Source of the DNA: Stagnimonas aquatica
Lineage (GTDB): Bacteria; Pseudomonadota; Gammaproteobacteria; Nevskiales; Nevskiaceae
Length of the DNA: 64,000 nucleotides
Direction: 5' to 3'
Assembly: GCF_003730135.1 (NCBI RefSeq)
Contig: NZ_RJVO01000003.1
Location: forward strand, 186,001 to 250,000
Shown here: positions 50,001 through 61,286 of the stretch, one piece after another
How the letters are laid out: every line of letters starts with the position of its first letter
Position numbering within the stretch: position 1 is the first letter of the stretch
The notes under the pieces: model-generated
Seen by the model: only the letters and a program-made list of their open reading frames with translations
What the model was told of the DNA's origin: nothing
The model's database searches: none
Translations under genes and position numbers: made by a program

Positions 50001-51044
50001 ATGACTTCCCGCCTAGACCCGCGCGCCGCCGACCTGCTCAAGCTGCTGGTCGAGCGCTATATCCAGGACGGCGAGCCGGTCGGCTCGCGCACCCTGTCGC
50101 GGGCGGCGGCGCTGGGCATCTCGCCGGCCACCATCCGCAATGTCATGGCCGATCTCGACCAGCTCGGCCTGGTCGCTTCGCCGCACACCTCGGCGGGGCG
50201 CATCCCCACCACCCGCGGCTACCGCTATTTTATCGACCAGCTGCTCTCGCCCGAACATCTGGAGGAGCAGGAGCGGGTGCAGATTGCCGAGGAGCTGGCC
50301 CCCGGCTACCGCGCCGCCGACGATCTGGTGCAGGCCGCCAGCCAGTTGCTTTCGCAGCTCTCGCGGATGGCCTGCGTGGTCACCGTGCCCAAGCGCAACC
50401 TGGCGGTCCTGCGCCGCATCCAGTTCCTGCCGCTGTCCGACAACCGGGTGCTGGTGATCCTGGTGGTGAACCAGCACGAGGTGCAGAACCGGGTGATCCA
50501 CACCAGCCGGCCCTATGGCGCCGACGAGCTGGAGCGCTTCGCCAACGCCGTCAACGAGCACTTCGCCGGCCGCGATCTGGTCAGCCTCAGGCGGGCGATG
50601 GTGGACGAGGTCGCCGACGCCCAGGGCCGGGTCAATCTGATCCTGCGCGAGGCTGCTGCGATGGCCGAAGCGGCACTGCGCGGCGACGACCATCCGCAGG
50701 GCGGGTACCTGGTCTCCGGCGGCGCCAACCTGCTGGGCTTCCAGGAAATGAACGACATGGCGCGCCTGCGCGGCCTGTTCGACGCCCTCGACCGCAAGCG
50801 CGACCTGCTCGGCCTGTTCGACCAGTGCCTGGCCGCCGACGGCGTGCAGATCTTCATCGGCGAGGAGTCCGGCTACCGGGTGCTGGACGAGTGCAGCGTG
50901 GTGTCGGCGCCGTACACGGTGAACGGCAAGGTGGCCGGGGTGCTGGGCGTGATCGGCCCTACCCGCATGGCCTACAATCGCATCATCCCGCTGGTTGCCG
51001 AGACAGCCAAAGTCCTCTCGCAGGGCTTGAAAGCGGACGCCTGA
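50001..51044 (+). CDS. hrcA: Heat-inducible transcription repressor HrcA
   Basis: HrcA represses class I heat-shock genes by binding CIRCE operators and is kept active by GroEL. The 347-residue protein has the winged-helix start DLLKLLVERYIQDGEPVGSRTLSR, GISPATIRNVMADLDQLGLV, PHTSAGRIPTTRGYRYFIDQLL, and the GAF-like C-terminus EESGYRVLDECSVVSAPY, VLGVIGPTRMAYNRIIPLV. ATG 50001 is used; an upstream TTG would add 14 residues. No CIRCE repeat is seen nearby. Confidence 0.95.
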   Translation: MTSRLDPRAADLLKLLVERYIQDGEPVGSRTLSRAAALGISPATIRNVMADLDQLGLVASPHTSAGRIPTTRGYRYFIDQLLSPEHLEEQERVQIAEELAPGYRAADDLVQAASQLLSQLSRMACVVTVPKRNLAVLRRIQFLPLSDNRVLVILVVNQHEVQNRVIHTSRPYGADELERFANAVNEHFAGRDLVSLRRAMVDEVADAQGRVNLILREAAAMAEAALRGDDHPQGGYLVSGGANLLGFQEMNDMARLRGLFDALDRKRDLLGLFDQCLAADGVQIFIGEESGYRVLDECSVVSAPYTVNGKVAGVLGVIGPTRMAYNRIIPLVAETAKVLSQGLKADA

Positions 51045-51105
51045 ACCCCAGTTGAGTCCCTGAGCGCGCCGCCGGCGCGCCGCCACACTGTTTACCCCCG
51101 AAACC

Positions 51106-51654
51106 ATGACCGACGCCCACCATCCGACGCCGGATGCCGCCGCCGCGCCCGAACCGGGTCTGAGCCCGGAAGCCGAGCTGGCGCGCCTGCGCGACCAGCT
51201 CGCCGAAGCCCAACTGGCGCTGACCGCCGCCCGCGACGCCCAGTTGCGTGCCGCCGCCGAAGCCGAGAACCGCATCCGCCGCGCCGAGAACGAGGCCGCC
51301 AAGGCCCGCAAGTTCGCCTCCGAGGAAGTGCTCAAGGACTTCCTGCACATCACCGACTCGCTGGAACTGGGCCTGAAGGCCGCCGGCACCGTGCCGGACG
51401 GCGTCGCCAAGGCGCTGGTCGACGGCGTGCAGATGACGCTCAAGCAGTTGCTGTCGGCGCTGGAAAAGCATGGTGTGCGCCAGATCGACCCCCACGGCCA
51501 GCCGTTCAACGCCGAACATCACCAGGCGATGAGCATGGCCCCCGGTGGCGAGCTGCCGGCCAATCATGTGCTGAGCGTGATGCAGAAGGGCTACAGCCTG
51601 CACGACCGCCTGTTGCGCCCGGCGCTGGTGGTGGTGAGCCAGGGCGGCGGCTGA
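51106..51654 (+). CDS. grpE: Nucleotide exchange factor GrpE
   Basis: GrpE releases ADP from DnaK. The 182-residue protein has a long N-terminal coiled coil (LARLRDQLAEAQLALTAARDAQ, in short ARLRDQLAEAQL), NRIRRAENEAAKARKFA, KDFLHITDSLE and the C-terminal beta domain with GVRQIDPHGQPFNAEHHQAMS and LQKGYSLHDRLLRPALVVVS-type sequence. It follows hrcA by 61 bases and precedes dnaK. Confidence 0.95.
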   Translation: MTDAHHPTPDAAAAPEPGLSPEAELARLRDQLAEAQLALTAARDAQLRAAAEAENRIRRAENEAAKARKFASEEVLKDFLHITDSLELGLKAAGTVPDGVAKALVDGVQMTLKQLLSALEKHGVRQIDPHGQPFNAEHHQAMSMAPGGELPANHVLSVMQKGYSLHDRLLRPALVVVSQGGG

Positions 51655-51671
51655 TTCGTTCCGCCGCGCCA

Positions 51672-51699
51672 CTTGAAAACGGCGGCAGTCCACTTACTT
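51672..51699 (+). promoter_or_regulatory. Candidate heat-shock (sigma-32) promoter before dnaK
   Basis: CTTGAAA (51672-51678), an exact -35 consensus, is followed after 11 bases by CCACTTAC. It lies about 40 bases before dnaK, leaving room for a leader with GGAGCAAG as ribosome-binding site. This suggests dnaK can be transcribed separately from hrcA-grpE. Confidence 0.5.
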
Positions 51700-51739
51700 A
51701 CAGAGCAGTCAACGAAACAACGCGGAGCAAGTACTCACC

Positions 51740-53665
<1,926 letters not shown>

Positions 53666-53677
53666 GCAGTGGTCCCC

Positions 53678-53713
53678 AAGACGTGAGACGCTCCCGGGTG
53701 TCTCACGTCTTTT
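53678..53713 (+). terminator. Terminator-like hairpin between dnaK and dnaJ
   Basis: AAGACGTGAGAC (53678-53689) and GTCTCACGTCTT (53700-53711) form a perfect 12-bp stem, followed by a short T-run within TTTTC. It lies 12 bases after the dnaK stop and would lower readthrough into dnaJ, keeping DnaK in excess. Confidence 0.8.
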
Positions 53714-53785
53714 CTGTTTCTGTCAGGCCGCCGGCGCGGCCGCTGATCCATCGTCTCTGCCTTTCACCACTTCCCGCTCCCGGTC

Positions 53786-54910
53786 ATGAGTAAGCGCGAC
53801 TATTACGAAGTTCTTTGCGTCGTCAGAAGCGTCAGCGAAGAGGAGCTGAAGAAGTCCTACCGCAAGCTTGCGATGAAGCATCACCCGGACCGCAATCCGG
53901 GTGACAAGGCGGCCGAGGAGGCGTTCAAGGAGATCAGCGAGGCCTACGAGGTTCTGAGCGACGCCGAGAAGCGCAAGATCTACGACCAGTACGGTCACGA
54001 AGGCTTGCAGCGTGGCGGTGCCGGCGGTGGTGGCTTTGGTGGCGGTGGCTTCTCCGACATCTTCGGTGATGTCTTCGCCGACATCTTCGGTGGCGGTGGT
54101 GGCAGCCGTGGCGGGCCGCGCCGGGGTTCCGACCTGCGCTACCTGCTGGAGCTGACGCTGGAGCAGGCGGTGTTCGGTGTCACCGAGTCGATCAAGATCC
54201 CCACCTGGGACGATTGCTCGGCCTGCAATGGCCACGGCACCGCCGACGGCAAGAAGCCGCGCGAGTGCCCGACCTGCCAGGGGTCCGGCCAGGTGCAGGT
54301 GCGCCAGGGCTTCTTCGTGCTGCAGCAGACCTGCCCGCATTGCCGTGGGCGCGGGGTGAGCGTCACCGATCCCTGCAAGAGCTGCCGTGGCGTCGGCAAG
54401 CTCAAGCGCGACAAGACCCTGGAAGTGAAGATTCCCCCCGGCGTCGATACCGGCGACCGCATCCGCCTGTCCGGCGAGGGCGAGCCCGGCGACCGTGGCG
54501 CCCAGAGCGGCGACCTGTACGTGCAGATCAACGTCAAGCCGCACGAGTTCTTCGAGCGCGACGGCAGCGATCTCTACTGCACGGTGCCGGTGTCCATCGT
54601 CACCGCCACCCTGGGCGGTGAACTGGAGGTGCCCACGCTCAAGGGCAAGGCCAGCCTCAAGGTTCCCGAGGGCACCCAGAGCGGCAAGACCTTCAAGCTG
54701 CGCGGCATGGGCGTGAAGTCGGTGCGCGGCGGCCCGCAGGGCGATCTCATCTGCAATCTGGTGGTGGAGGTGCCGGTAGACCTCAACCGCAAGCAGAAAG
54801 ACCTGCTGCGCGCCTTCGGCGAGGCGGTGGACGGCGACAGCGGCAAGCACACGCCGGAGTCGGCGGGCTGGCTCAGCAAGGCCAAGCAGTTCTTCGACAA
54901 GATCGCCTAG
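53786..54910 (+). CDS. dnaJ: Co-chaperone DnaJ (Hsp40)
   Basis: DnaJ delivers substrates to DnaK and stimulates its ATPase. The 374-residue protein has the J domain with HPD (33-35), a Gly/Phe-rich linker ([18 protein letters not shown]), four CxxCxGxG zinc repeats between about 145 and 210 ([32 protein letters not shown]) and the C-terminal peptide-binding domains ([19 protein letters not shown]). The N-terminus contains the uncommon [15 protein letters not shown] in place of YYEVLGVxRxAS. The DUF167 gene follows six bases later. Confidence 0.97.
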   Translation: MSKRDYYEVLCVVRSVSEEELKKSYRKLAMKHHPDRNPGDKAAEEAFKEISEAYEVLSDAEKRKIYDQYGHEGLQRGGAGGGGFGGGGFSDIFGDVFADIFGGGGGSRGGPRRGSDLRYLLELTLEQAVFGVTESIKIPTWDDCSACNGHGTADGKKPRECPTCQGSGQVQVRQGFFVLQQTCPHCRGRGVSVTDPCKSCRGVGKLKRDKTLEVKIPPGVDTGDRIRLSGEGEPGDRGAQSGDLYVQINVKPHEFFERDGSDLYCTVPVSIVTATLGGELEVPTLKGKASLKVPEGTQSGKTFKLRGMGVKSVRGGPQGDLICNLVVEVPVDLNRKQKDLLRAFGEAVDGDSGKHTPESAGWLSKAKQFFDKIA

Positions 54911-54916
54911 CCCGGG

Positions 54917-55186
54917 ATGTCGGCGCCGCTGCGCTTGCCGCTCAAGGTCGCGCCCAAGGCCTCGCGCAATGCGGTGACCGGCTGGATGGGCGAGACGCTC
55001 AAGCTGTCGGTGACCGTGGCGCCGGAGAAGGGCAAGGCCAACCAGGCGGTGGTCGACCTGCTCTGCGAAGTGCTGCACCTGCCCAAGTCGGCGGTGCGCA
55101 TCGTGCGGGGCGAGACTTCCACCAGCAAGCTGGCCGAGATCGACGGCCTGGACGCCCAGGAACTGCACCGCCGTTTGAGCCGCTAG
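54917..55186 (+). CDS. DUF167 (YggU) family protein
   Basis: The 89-residue protein carries the YggU pattern: LKVAPKASRNAVTGW, LKLSVTVAPEKGKANQAVVDLLCEVLHLPKS and VRIVRGETSTSKL. The family adopts a small alpha/beta fold of unknown function and often lies near proC and yggT in other bacteria. Here it follows dnaJ by six bases and is probably co-transcribed with it. Confidence 0.9.
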   Translation: MSAPLRLPLKVAPKASRNAVTGWMGETLKLSVTVAPEKGKANQAVVDLLCEVLHLPKSAVRIVRGETSTSKLAEIDGLDAQELHRRLSR

Positions 55187-55320
55187 CCGCGCCGCCGCAG
55201 TCCAGTGCCAGTGGCGGCTGGGATCGGCCGGGAAAGTCTGCGACGATCCGGTAAGGCTTTGCCGCCAGCCATCCGCCAGCGACGATGGCGGTTCAACACA
55301 CGACCGGGGAAAACAGCAGC

Positions 55321-57141
55321 ATGAGCACGGAAGCGGCGGGCAGTGAACTGATCAGCGTGGTCACCCTGTTGGCTGCCGGCGTGGTGGCGGTGCCCTTGTT
55401 CAAGCGCATCGGGCTCGGCTCGGTACTGGGCTATCTCGCCGCCGGTCTGTTGATCGGCCCGTTCGGGATCGGTCTGTTCTCCGATCCGCAGTCCATCCTG
55501 CACGTGGCCGAACTGGGCGTGGTGATGTTCCTGTTCATCATCGGCCTGGAGATGCAGCCTTCGCGGCTGTGGAGTCTGCGCCGGCAGATCTTCGGACTCG
55601 GGCTGGCGCAGGTGCTGCTCTGTGGCCTGTTGCTGACCGGGCTGGGCCTGCTCGCCGGCCTGGGCGGCGCGGCGGCCTTCGTCGCCGCCATGGGTTTCGT
55701 GATGACCTCCACCGCCACCGTCATGCTGCTGCTCGACGAGCGTGGCGAGACCTCGGCGCCGCGCGGTCAGCGCATCGTCTCGGTGCTGCTGCTGGAAGAC
55801 CTCGCGATTGTGCCGCTGCTCGCCACCGTGGCCTTCCTGGCGCCGACGCCGGCCGAGGCGGTGACCGGCTCGCGCTGGCTGGCGGTAGCGCTGGGCCTGG
55901 TCTCGATTGCCGCCCTGGTACTGGTGGGCCGCTGGCTGCTCAACCCGATGTTCCGGCTGCTGGCCGCCTCGCGCGCCCGCGAGGTGATGACCGCGGCGGC
56001 GCTGCTGGTGGTGCTGGGCGCCGCCCTGCTGATGCAGTGGGGCGGCCTGTCGATGGCGATGGGCGCCTTCCTGGCCGGCGTGCTGCTATCCGAATCCAGC
56101 TTCCGCCACCAGTTGGAGGCGGACATCGAGCCGTTTCGCGGCATCCTGCTCGGCCTGTTCTTCCTCAGCGTCGGCATGTCGCTGGATCTGTCGGTGTTCA
56201 GCGCCCAGTGGGCGCTGATCCTGGGCGGCACCCTGCTGTTCATGGTGGTCAAGGGCCTGGGCATCTACAGCGTTGCCCGCCTCACCGGCGCCTGCCACGC
56301 CGACGCCATGCACCGCACGGTGCTGATGGCGCAGGGTGGCGAATTCGCCTTCGTGCTCTACGCCGCAGGCCTCGCCGGCGGCATCCTCGACGCCACCACC
56401 AATGCCATGTTCACCGCCATCGTCATCCTGTCGATGGCGCTGACGCCGCTGGCGGTCATGGCCCTGCGCTGGCTGGTGCCCGGCGATCGCGAATCGCTCG
56501 ACGGCGTGGATCGCGCCGAGAATCTCAGCGGCTCGGTGCTGGTGATCGGCTTTGGCCGGTTCGGTCAGGTCGCCAGCCAGGCCCTGCTGGCGCGCGGCAT
56601 CGAGGTGGCGATCATCGACACCGACACCGACATGATCCGCAGCGCCGCCGATTTCGGCTTCAAGGTCTATTACGGCGACGGCACCCGTCTCGACGTGCTG
56701 CACGCCTCGGGCGCCAGCCAGGCGCGCGCCATCGCGGTCTGCGTCAACGACCGGGTGGCGGCCTTGAAGATCGTCGAGCTGGCGCGTCACGAATTCCCCG
56801 AAGCCAAGGTACTGGTGCGTGCCTACGACCGCGAGCACGCCTTGCAGTTGATGGCCGCCGATGTCGACTACTGGGTGCGCGAAACCTTCGACGGCGCCAG
56901 CGCCTTCGGCGAGGCCGCGTTGAAGCTGCTGGGCGTGCCGGAGGCCGAAGCGGCGGAGATCGCCGCCGATGTCCGTCGCCGCGATCTCGAACGGCTGGAC
57001 CTGCAATTCACCGGCGGTCTGCAAGCCGGCCGTGACCTGATGCACGGCAACCGCCTGAAGCCGCAGCCGCTGACCGCGCCGCGCCAGACCGGCGAGGCGC
57101 TGAACGCCGAGGCCGCCGCAGTAACCGCCGCCAGCGACTGA
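55321..57141 (+). CDS. Kef-type K+/H+ antiporter with RCK domain
   Basis: The 606-residue protein has about twelve membrane helices of the CPA2 monovalent cation:proton antiporter fold (GYLAAGLLIGPFGIG, LFIIGLEMQPSRLW, TSTATVMLLLDERGE, LLEDLAIVPLL) and a C-terminal RCK_N domain (VLVIGFGRFGQVASQALL) that binds nucleotide. This matches KefB/KefC, which release potassium when glutathione adducts accumulate. A glutathione-binding ancillary protein (KefF/KefG) is not adjacent. ATG 55321 is chosen over an ATG at 55285 that lacks a good ribosome-binding site. Confidence 0.88.
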   Translation: MSTEAAGSELISVVTLLAAGVVAVPLFKRIGLGSVLGYLAAGLLIGPFGIGLFSDPQSILHVAELGVVMFLFIIGLEMQPSRLWSLRRQIFGLGLAQVLLCGLLLTGLGLLAGLGGAAAFVAAMGFVMTSTATVMLLLDERGETSAPRGQRIVSVLLLEDLAIVPLLATVAFLAPTPAEAVTGSRWLAVALGLVSIAALVLVGRWLLNPMFRLLAASRAREVMTAAALLVVLGAALLMQWGGLSMAMGAFLAGVLLSESSFRHQLEADIEPFRGILLGLFFLSVGMSLDLSVFSAQWALILGGTLLFMVVKGLGIYSVARLTGACHADAMHRTVLMAQGGEFAFVLYAAGLAGGILDATTNAMFTAIVILSMALTPLAVMALRWLVPGDRESLDGVDRAENLSGSVLVIGFGRFGQVASQALLARGIEVAIIDTDTDMIRSAADFGFKVYYGDGTRLDVLHASGASQARAIAVCVNDRVAALKIVELARHEFPEAKVLVRAYDREHALQLMAADVDYWVRETFDGASAFGEAALKLLGVPEAEAAEIAADVRRRDLERLDLQFTGGLQAGRDLMHGNRLKPQPLTAPRQTGEALNAEAAAVTAASD

Positions 57142-57191
57142 AGGCCGTCGCCGGCGGATCGGCGACCAAGCCTGGGCTCTGGCCTGCGCGC

Positions 57192-57884
57192 TCAGCGGAA
57201 GCTCAGCAACTCGCTCTGACGGCCCTCGAAATGCCCCTGTTCGTTGAAGCTGGACAGGCTGATGCCACGGCGGCTGTAGAGCAGCTTGCTCAGGCTGGCG
57301 TTGGCGATGTTCCAGTTCAGCGTCATCAGCTCGTGCTCGGGGATGCGCAGCAGCCGCTGGGTGAGGGCGCTGATGACGCCGCCAGAGGTGAACACCAGGG
57401 CGGTCTTGGAGTCGCCGAGCTGGGCGATGGTGGCGTCCAGGGCGCGGTCGCAGCGGTCCTTGAAGGCACGCCAGGACTCGCGGTAGTCGCCATCGGCGCT
57501 ACCCGAGATCCAGCGGTCCACCGCCTGCGAGAACATCGCCTGGAAGGCGCGCTTGGGTTCGCCGGTCTGCGCCAGCTCCACCTGCATCACCCGCTTGTCG
57601 GCGTAGCGCGGCTCGTAGCGGGCGATGACTTCCTCGTGGTCGTACTCGTTGTAGTCGGGCAGTTCCTGTACCGGGAGGCTCAGGCCCATGGCGGCCAGGC
57701 AGGTTTCGGCGGTTTCCCGATGGCGGCGCATGCTGCCCTGGTAGACCGCATCGACTTTCGGCAGCCGCTCGCGCAGGTGCTCGCCGAGCACCCGCGCCTG
57801 CTCGAAGCCGAGCTTGGACAACTGGTCGTAGTTGCTGTGGCCGAAGCTCGCCTGGCCGTGGCGGATCAGGTAGATCGTGCCCAT
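57192..57884 (-). CDS. Histidine phosphatase superfamily protein
   Basis: The 230-residue protein begins with the active-site motif LIRHGQASFG and has the second catalytic region with SMRRHRETAETC and the later TSGGVISALT. It is of the phosphoglycerate-mutase-like branch. Its start is one base after the stop of the APH-like kinase gene, so it is part of the acyl-CoA operon and may remove phosphate from a phosphorylated intermediate or recycle a side product. The substrate is unknown. Confidence 0.88.
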   Translation of the reverse strand: MGTIYLIRHGQASFGHSNYDQLSKLGFEQARVLGEHLRERLPKVDAVYQGSMRRHRETAETCLAAMGLSLPVQELPDYNEYDHEEVIARYEPRYADKRVMQVELAQTGEPKRAFQAMFSQAVDRWISGSADGDYRESWRAFKDRCDRALDATIAQLGDSKTALVFTSGGVISALTQRLLRIPEHELMTLNWNIANASLSKLLYSRRGISLSSFNEQGHFEGRQSELLSFR

Positions 57885-57885
57885 G

Positions 57886-58959
57886 TCAGATGCCGGATTC
57901 CTTGATGACGCGGCGCGCGCGCCAGCCCAGGTAGTTGGCCATGATCCAGAAGTTCTTGAACGCCGGGTTGCGGGTCTGCTTGTGGTGATAGCGGTAGTAG
58001 ATCTGCTGGATGATTACCGCCAGCCGGAACAGCCCGTAGGCCTCGTAGAAGGCCCAGTTCTCGCACTTGAAGCTGGTCTTGGCCAGGTAGTACTCGACCA
58101 CTTCCTTACGGTTGAACATGCCGGGCAGGTGGGTGGGCTGGCGGCGCATGTACTGGGCAAAGCGGTCGTCGCCGGCCTCCGACCAGTAGGCGATGATGCA
58201 GCCCAGCTCCATCAGCGGATCGCCGAGGGTGGCCATCTCCCAATCGAGCACGCCGATCACGCGGGTCGGATCCTCGCTGGACAGCACCAGGTTGTCGAAG
58301 CGCCAGTCGTTGTGGATCAGCACATTGGCGACATCCTTGGGGGCATTGGCCTTGAGCCAGGCCTGCACGCCCTTGAAGGCGCTGACGTTCCAGGTCGGCA
58401 CCTTGCTGTAGCGGTCGCACCAGCCCTCGATCTGCCGCTGCACATAGCCGGAGCCCTTGCCCAGGCTGCCGAGACCGGCGGCCTGCACGTCGACGCGGTG
58501 CAGCTCGATCAGTTTGTCGAGCATGTTGGTGCACAGCTGGCGGGTCTGTTCCGGAGTCAGGCTGAGGCCGCGCGGCAGGTTCTTGCGCGGGATGATGCCG
58601 GCGATGCGGTCCATCACGTAGAACTCGCTGCCGATCAGCGACTCGTCCTTGCACAGGCCGACCATGTTCGGCACGTAGGGGAACACCGGCTTCAGCGCCG
58701 ACTGCACGGTGTACTCGCGGCCCATGTCGTGCGCGCCCTTGGCCTTGGTGCCGGAGGGCGGGCGGCGCAGGATCAGGTCGCGGTTGGCGTACTGCAGGCG
58801 GTAGGTCCAGTTGGAGGCCCCGCCCGAGAACTGCGTGATCTGCGGCTCGCCCTGCAACTCGACGCCGAGGCTGCGCAGCCAGGCGCTGATCGTCGCGGCC
58901 GGCAGTTCCTCGCCTTCACGCACCGCGCCGCCACGGTCTTCGATGCGGCCCTGGGTCAT
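57886..58959 (-). CDS. APH-family phosphotransferase (ACAD10/11- and LvaA-like)
   Basis: The 357-residue protein has the aminoglycoside-phosphotransferase fold: QFSGGASNWTYRL, the catalytic loop LIHNDWRFDNLV and the metal-binding LDWEMATLGDP. The region YVMDRIAGIIPRKNLPRGLSL and the C-terminus (WRARRVIKESGI) match the group fused to acyl-CoA dehydrogenase in ACAD10 and ACAD11 or paired with it in levulinate catabolism, where the kinase phosphorylates 4-hydroxyacyl-CoA. Its start overlaps the dehydrogenase stop by ATGA. Confidence 0.88.
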   Translation of the reverse strand: MTQGRIEDRGGAVREGEELPAATISAWLRSLGVELQGEPQITQFSGGASNWTYRLQYANRDLILRRPPSGTKAKGAHDMGREYTVQSALKPVFPYVPNMVGLCKDESLIGSEFYVMDRIAGIIPRKNLPRGLSLTPEQTRQLCTNMLDKLIELHRVDVQAAGLGSLGKGSGYVQRQIEGWCDRYSKVPTWNVSAFKGVQAWLKANAPKDVANVLIHNDWRFDNLVLSSEDPTRVIGVLDWEMATLGDPLMELGCIIAYWSEAGDDRFAQYMRRQPTHLPGMFNRKEVVEYYLAKTSFKCENWAFYEAYGLFRLAVIIQQIYYRYHHKQTRNPAFKNFWIMANYLGWRARRVIKESGI

Positions 58960-60188
58960 TTGGAATATCCGCGCTTGGCCAGCTCGATGCGGGCGATCAC
59001 GCCCTTGTGCACTTCGTCCGGGCCGTCGGCCAGGCGCAGCGAACGCGCCTGCGCGAAGAAGCCGGACAGCGGCGTATCGCGCGACATGCCGGCGCCACCG
59101 TGGATCTGCATCGCCATGTCGGTGACGCTCTGCAGCACGTTGGGGGCGACCACCTTGATGGCGCTGATCTCGGTCATCGCCTGCAGCGGGCCGACCTTGT
59201 CGATCTTCCAGGCGGCATAGAGGGTGAGCAGGCGCGCCTGGTCGATGGCGATGCGCGCGTCGGCGATGCGTTCACGGTTGCCGCCCAGGTTGAGCAGCGG
59301 CTTGCCGAAGGCGGTGCGCGCCATGCCACGGGCAATGGCCAGATCCAGGCCCTGCTCGGCAGCGCCCAGGCAGCGCATGCAGTGGTGGATGCGGCCGGGG
59401 CCCAGTCGGCCCTGGGCGATCTCGAAGCCACGGCCGGGGCCGGCGATGACATTGCCGAGCGGCAGACGCACGTTCTTGAAGTGCACCTCGCCGTGGCCGT
59501 GCGGCTCGTCGTAGTCGCCGAACACCGGCAGCATGCGCTCGATGCTCACCCCGGGCGTGTCCATCGGCACCAGCACCATGCTGTGCTGGCTGTGGCGGCC
59601 GAGCTGCTCGTTGGGGGTGAGCGCCATGAAGATGCCGATCTTGCAGCGCGGATCGCCAACGCCCGAGCTCCACCACTTCTTGCCGTTGAGCACGATCTCG
59701 TCGCCTTCGATGATCGCCGTCGCCCGCATGTTGGTGGCGTCGGAGGAGGCGACATCCGGCTCGGTCATGAAGAACACGCTGCGGATCTCGCCGGCCAGGA
59801 GCGGCTTGAGCCATTGCTCCTTCTGCGCGGCATTGCCGTACTTCCAGAGCACCTCCATGTTGCCGGTGTCGGGGGCGTTGCAGTTGAAGATTTCCGGCGC
59901 CATCAGGCTGCGGCCGGTTTCCTCGGCAATCGGCGCGTAGTCGAGCACCGAAAGGCCGGCGCCCAGCTCCGGGTCGGGCAGGAACAGGTTCCACAGGCCC
60001 TGCGCCTTGGCCATGGCCTTGAGCTTCTCGACATGGTCGGGGATGCGCCAGCTCTTCCAGTCGCCGCCGTGGCGTTGCTCGTGGATCTCGTCCCAGTGCT
60101 GCTTCTCGATCGGGGCGATGTGCTCCTTGATGAATTGCCGGACCCGCTTGGTGTAGTCCCTGCTCTTGGCGCTTTGTTCAAAGTCCAT
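58956..60188 (-). CDS. Acyl-CoA dehydrogenase (ACAD11/LvaC-like)
   Basis: The 410-residue flavoenzyme has FFMTEPDVASSDATNM (FAD and substrate contact), KWWSSGVGDPRCKIGI, GRIHHCMRCLGAAEQGLDLAI, the C-terminal QIHGGAGMSRDTPLSGFFAQARSLRLADGPDEVHKG (in parts) typical of this class. Together with the APH-like kinase it would convert 4-hydroxyacyl-CoA through phosphorylation and elimination into a beta-oxidation substrate. It is the first gene of the operon and divergent from a LysR gene across a 78-bp spacer. Confidence 0.92.
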   Translation of the reverse strand: MDFEQSAKSRDYTKRVRQFIKEHIAPIEKQHWDEIHEQRHGGDWKSWRIPDHVEKLKAMAKAQGLWNLFLPDPELGAGLSVLDYAPIAEETGRSLMAPEIFNCNAPDTGNMEVLWKYGNAAQKEQWLKPLLAGEIRSVFFMTEPDVASSDATNMRATAIIEGDEIVLNGKKWWSSGVGDPRCKIGIFMALTPNEQLGRHSQHSMVLVPMDTPGVSIERMLPVFGDYDEPHGHGEVHFKNVRLPLGNVIAGPGRGFEIAQGRLGPGRIHHCMRCLGAAEQGLDLAIARGMARTAFGKPLLNLGGNRERIADARIAIDQARLLTLYAAWKIDKVGPLQAMTEISAIKVVAPNVLQSVTDMAMQIHGGAGMSRDTPLSGFFAQARSLRLADGPDEVHKGVIARIELAKRGYSK

Positions 60189-60266
60189 GTCGGTGCTCCT
60201 CGGTAGTGGACGGCATCGTATGCTGCCGCCGTCGATTCATGAACTGATTTGTCTGAATGGGGCGTT

Positions 60267-61193
60267 ATGCAGGAAACGAATGAACGTGGCCGCTTGTCGC
60301 GGCTGGATCTGAACCTGCTGCGGGTCTTCGATCAGGTCTACCGCGAGCGCCACCTGGGCAAGGCGGCGGCGGCGCTGCATTTGAGCCAGCCGGCGGTCAG
60401 TCATGCGCTTGCGCGCCTTCGCAACCAGATCGACGACCCGCTGTTCCGGCGCCAGGCCGGCAAGCTGGTGCCAACGGCGCGCGCCGAGCAGCTGGCGCCA
60501 CGGCTGTCCGAAACCCTGGTCAGCCTGGAGTCGATCCTGCGCCCCGAGCGCCATTTCGATCCGGCCCGCGAACTGCGCCGGGTGCGGCTGGCGATGGCCG
60601 ACGAGATGGAGCCGATGCTGCTGCCGCCGCTGCTGGCCCGCCTCGCCGAGGCAGCGCCGGAGGCAAGCCTGAGCAGCGTCCGCATCGAACGCAGCGAGCT
60701 GAAGACCGATCTCGCCGCCGGCCGCCTGGACCTGGCGGTGGACATCGCCCAGCCAGTACAGGGTCTGCGCCACCGGCCGCTGTTCGAGGACCGCTACTGC
60801 GTGGTCGCCGCCGACGCCCGGCGTCTGACGGCCGCCGACTACCGCCGCGCCGACCATGTCGCGGTTTCCTCCCGGCGCAGCGGGCCGGCGATGGAGGAGT
60901 TCGAGCTGGGGCGGCTCGGCATCGAGCGCCGGGTGCGGCTGCGCTGCCAGAGTCACGAGGCGGCCGCCCGCGCGGTCGCCGCCTCCCGCCTGCTGCTGAC
61001 CCTGCCGCGCACCCAGGCCGAGTGGCTGCGCGAGCGCTTCGGTCTGCAGGTCCTGCCGCTGCCGCTGAAGCTGCCGGCGGTGCAGGTACATCTCTACTGG
61101 CATCCCTCCTACGAGGAGGAGCCGGCGCGCGCCTGGCTGCGCGAGCAGATGCTGGACCTGGCGCGCATGGATTCCGGCAAGGCGCCGGCCTGA
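60267..61193 (+). CDS. LysR-family transcriptional regulator
   Basis: The 308-residue protein has the N-terminal helix-turn-helix (LDLNLLRVFDQVYRERHLGKAAAALHLSQ, in short VYRERHLGKAAAAL and QPAVSHALARLRNQ) and a type-2 periplasmic-binding-like effector domain (ERSELKTDLAAGRLDLAVDIA). LysR proteins commonly regulate the divergent operon, so the acyl-CoA dehydrogenase operon is the expected target. I chose ATG 60267 over an upstream TTG. Confidence 0.93.
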   Translation: MQETNERGRLSRLDLNLLRVFDQVYRERHLGKAAAALHLSQPAVSHALARLRNQIDDPLFRRQAGKLVPTARAEQLAPRLSETLVSLESILRPERHFDPARELRRVRLAMADEMEPMLLPPLLARLAEAAPEASLSSVRIERSELKTDLAAGRLDLAVDIAQPVQGLRHRPLFEDRYCVVAADARRLTAADYRRADHVAVSSRRSGPAMEEFELGRLGIERRVRLRCQSHEAAARAVAASRLLLTLPRTQAEWLRERFGLQVLPLPLKLPAVQVHLYWHPSYEEEPARAWLREQMLDLARMDSGKAPA

Positions 61194-61263
61194 GGGGCAG
61201 GGCCGGTGGCAACGCCCTGCTTTTTTGGGGCGACGGAGTGGCCGGGGTGTTGCCAATCACGAC

Positions 61264-61285
61264 TGACGAAATTTAGTATTCGTCA
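61264..61285. promoter_or_regulatory. TetR operator upstream of tetR
   Basis: A palindrome TGACGA-N10-TCGTCA (61264-61269 and 61280-61285; extendable by one base pair to TGACGAA/TTCGTCA) ends two bases before the tetR ATG. The same half-sites and spacing recur at 61898-61919 before the efflux operon, indicating autoregulation. Confidence 0.82.
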
Positions 61286-61286
61286 C

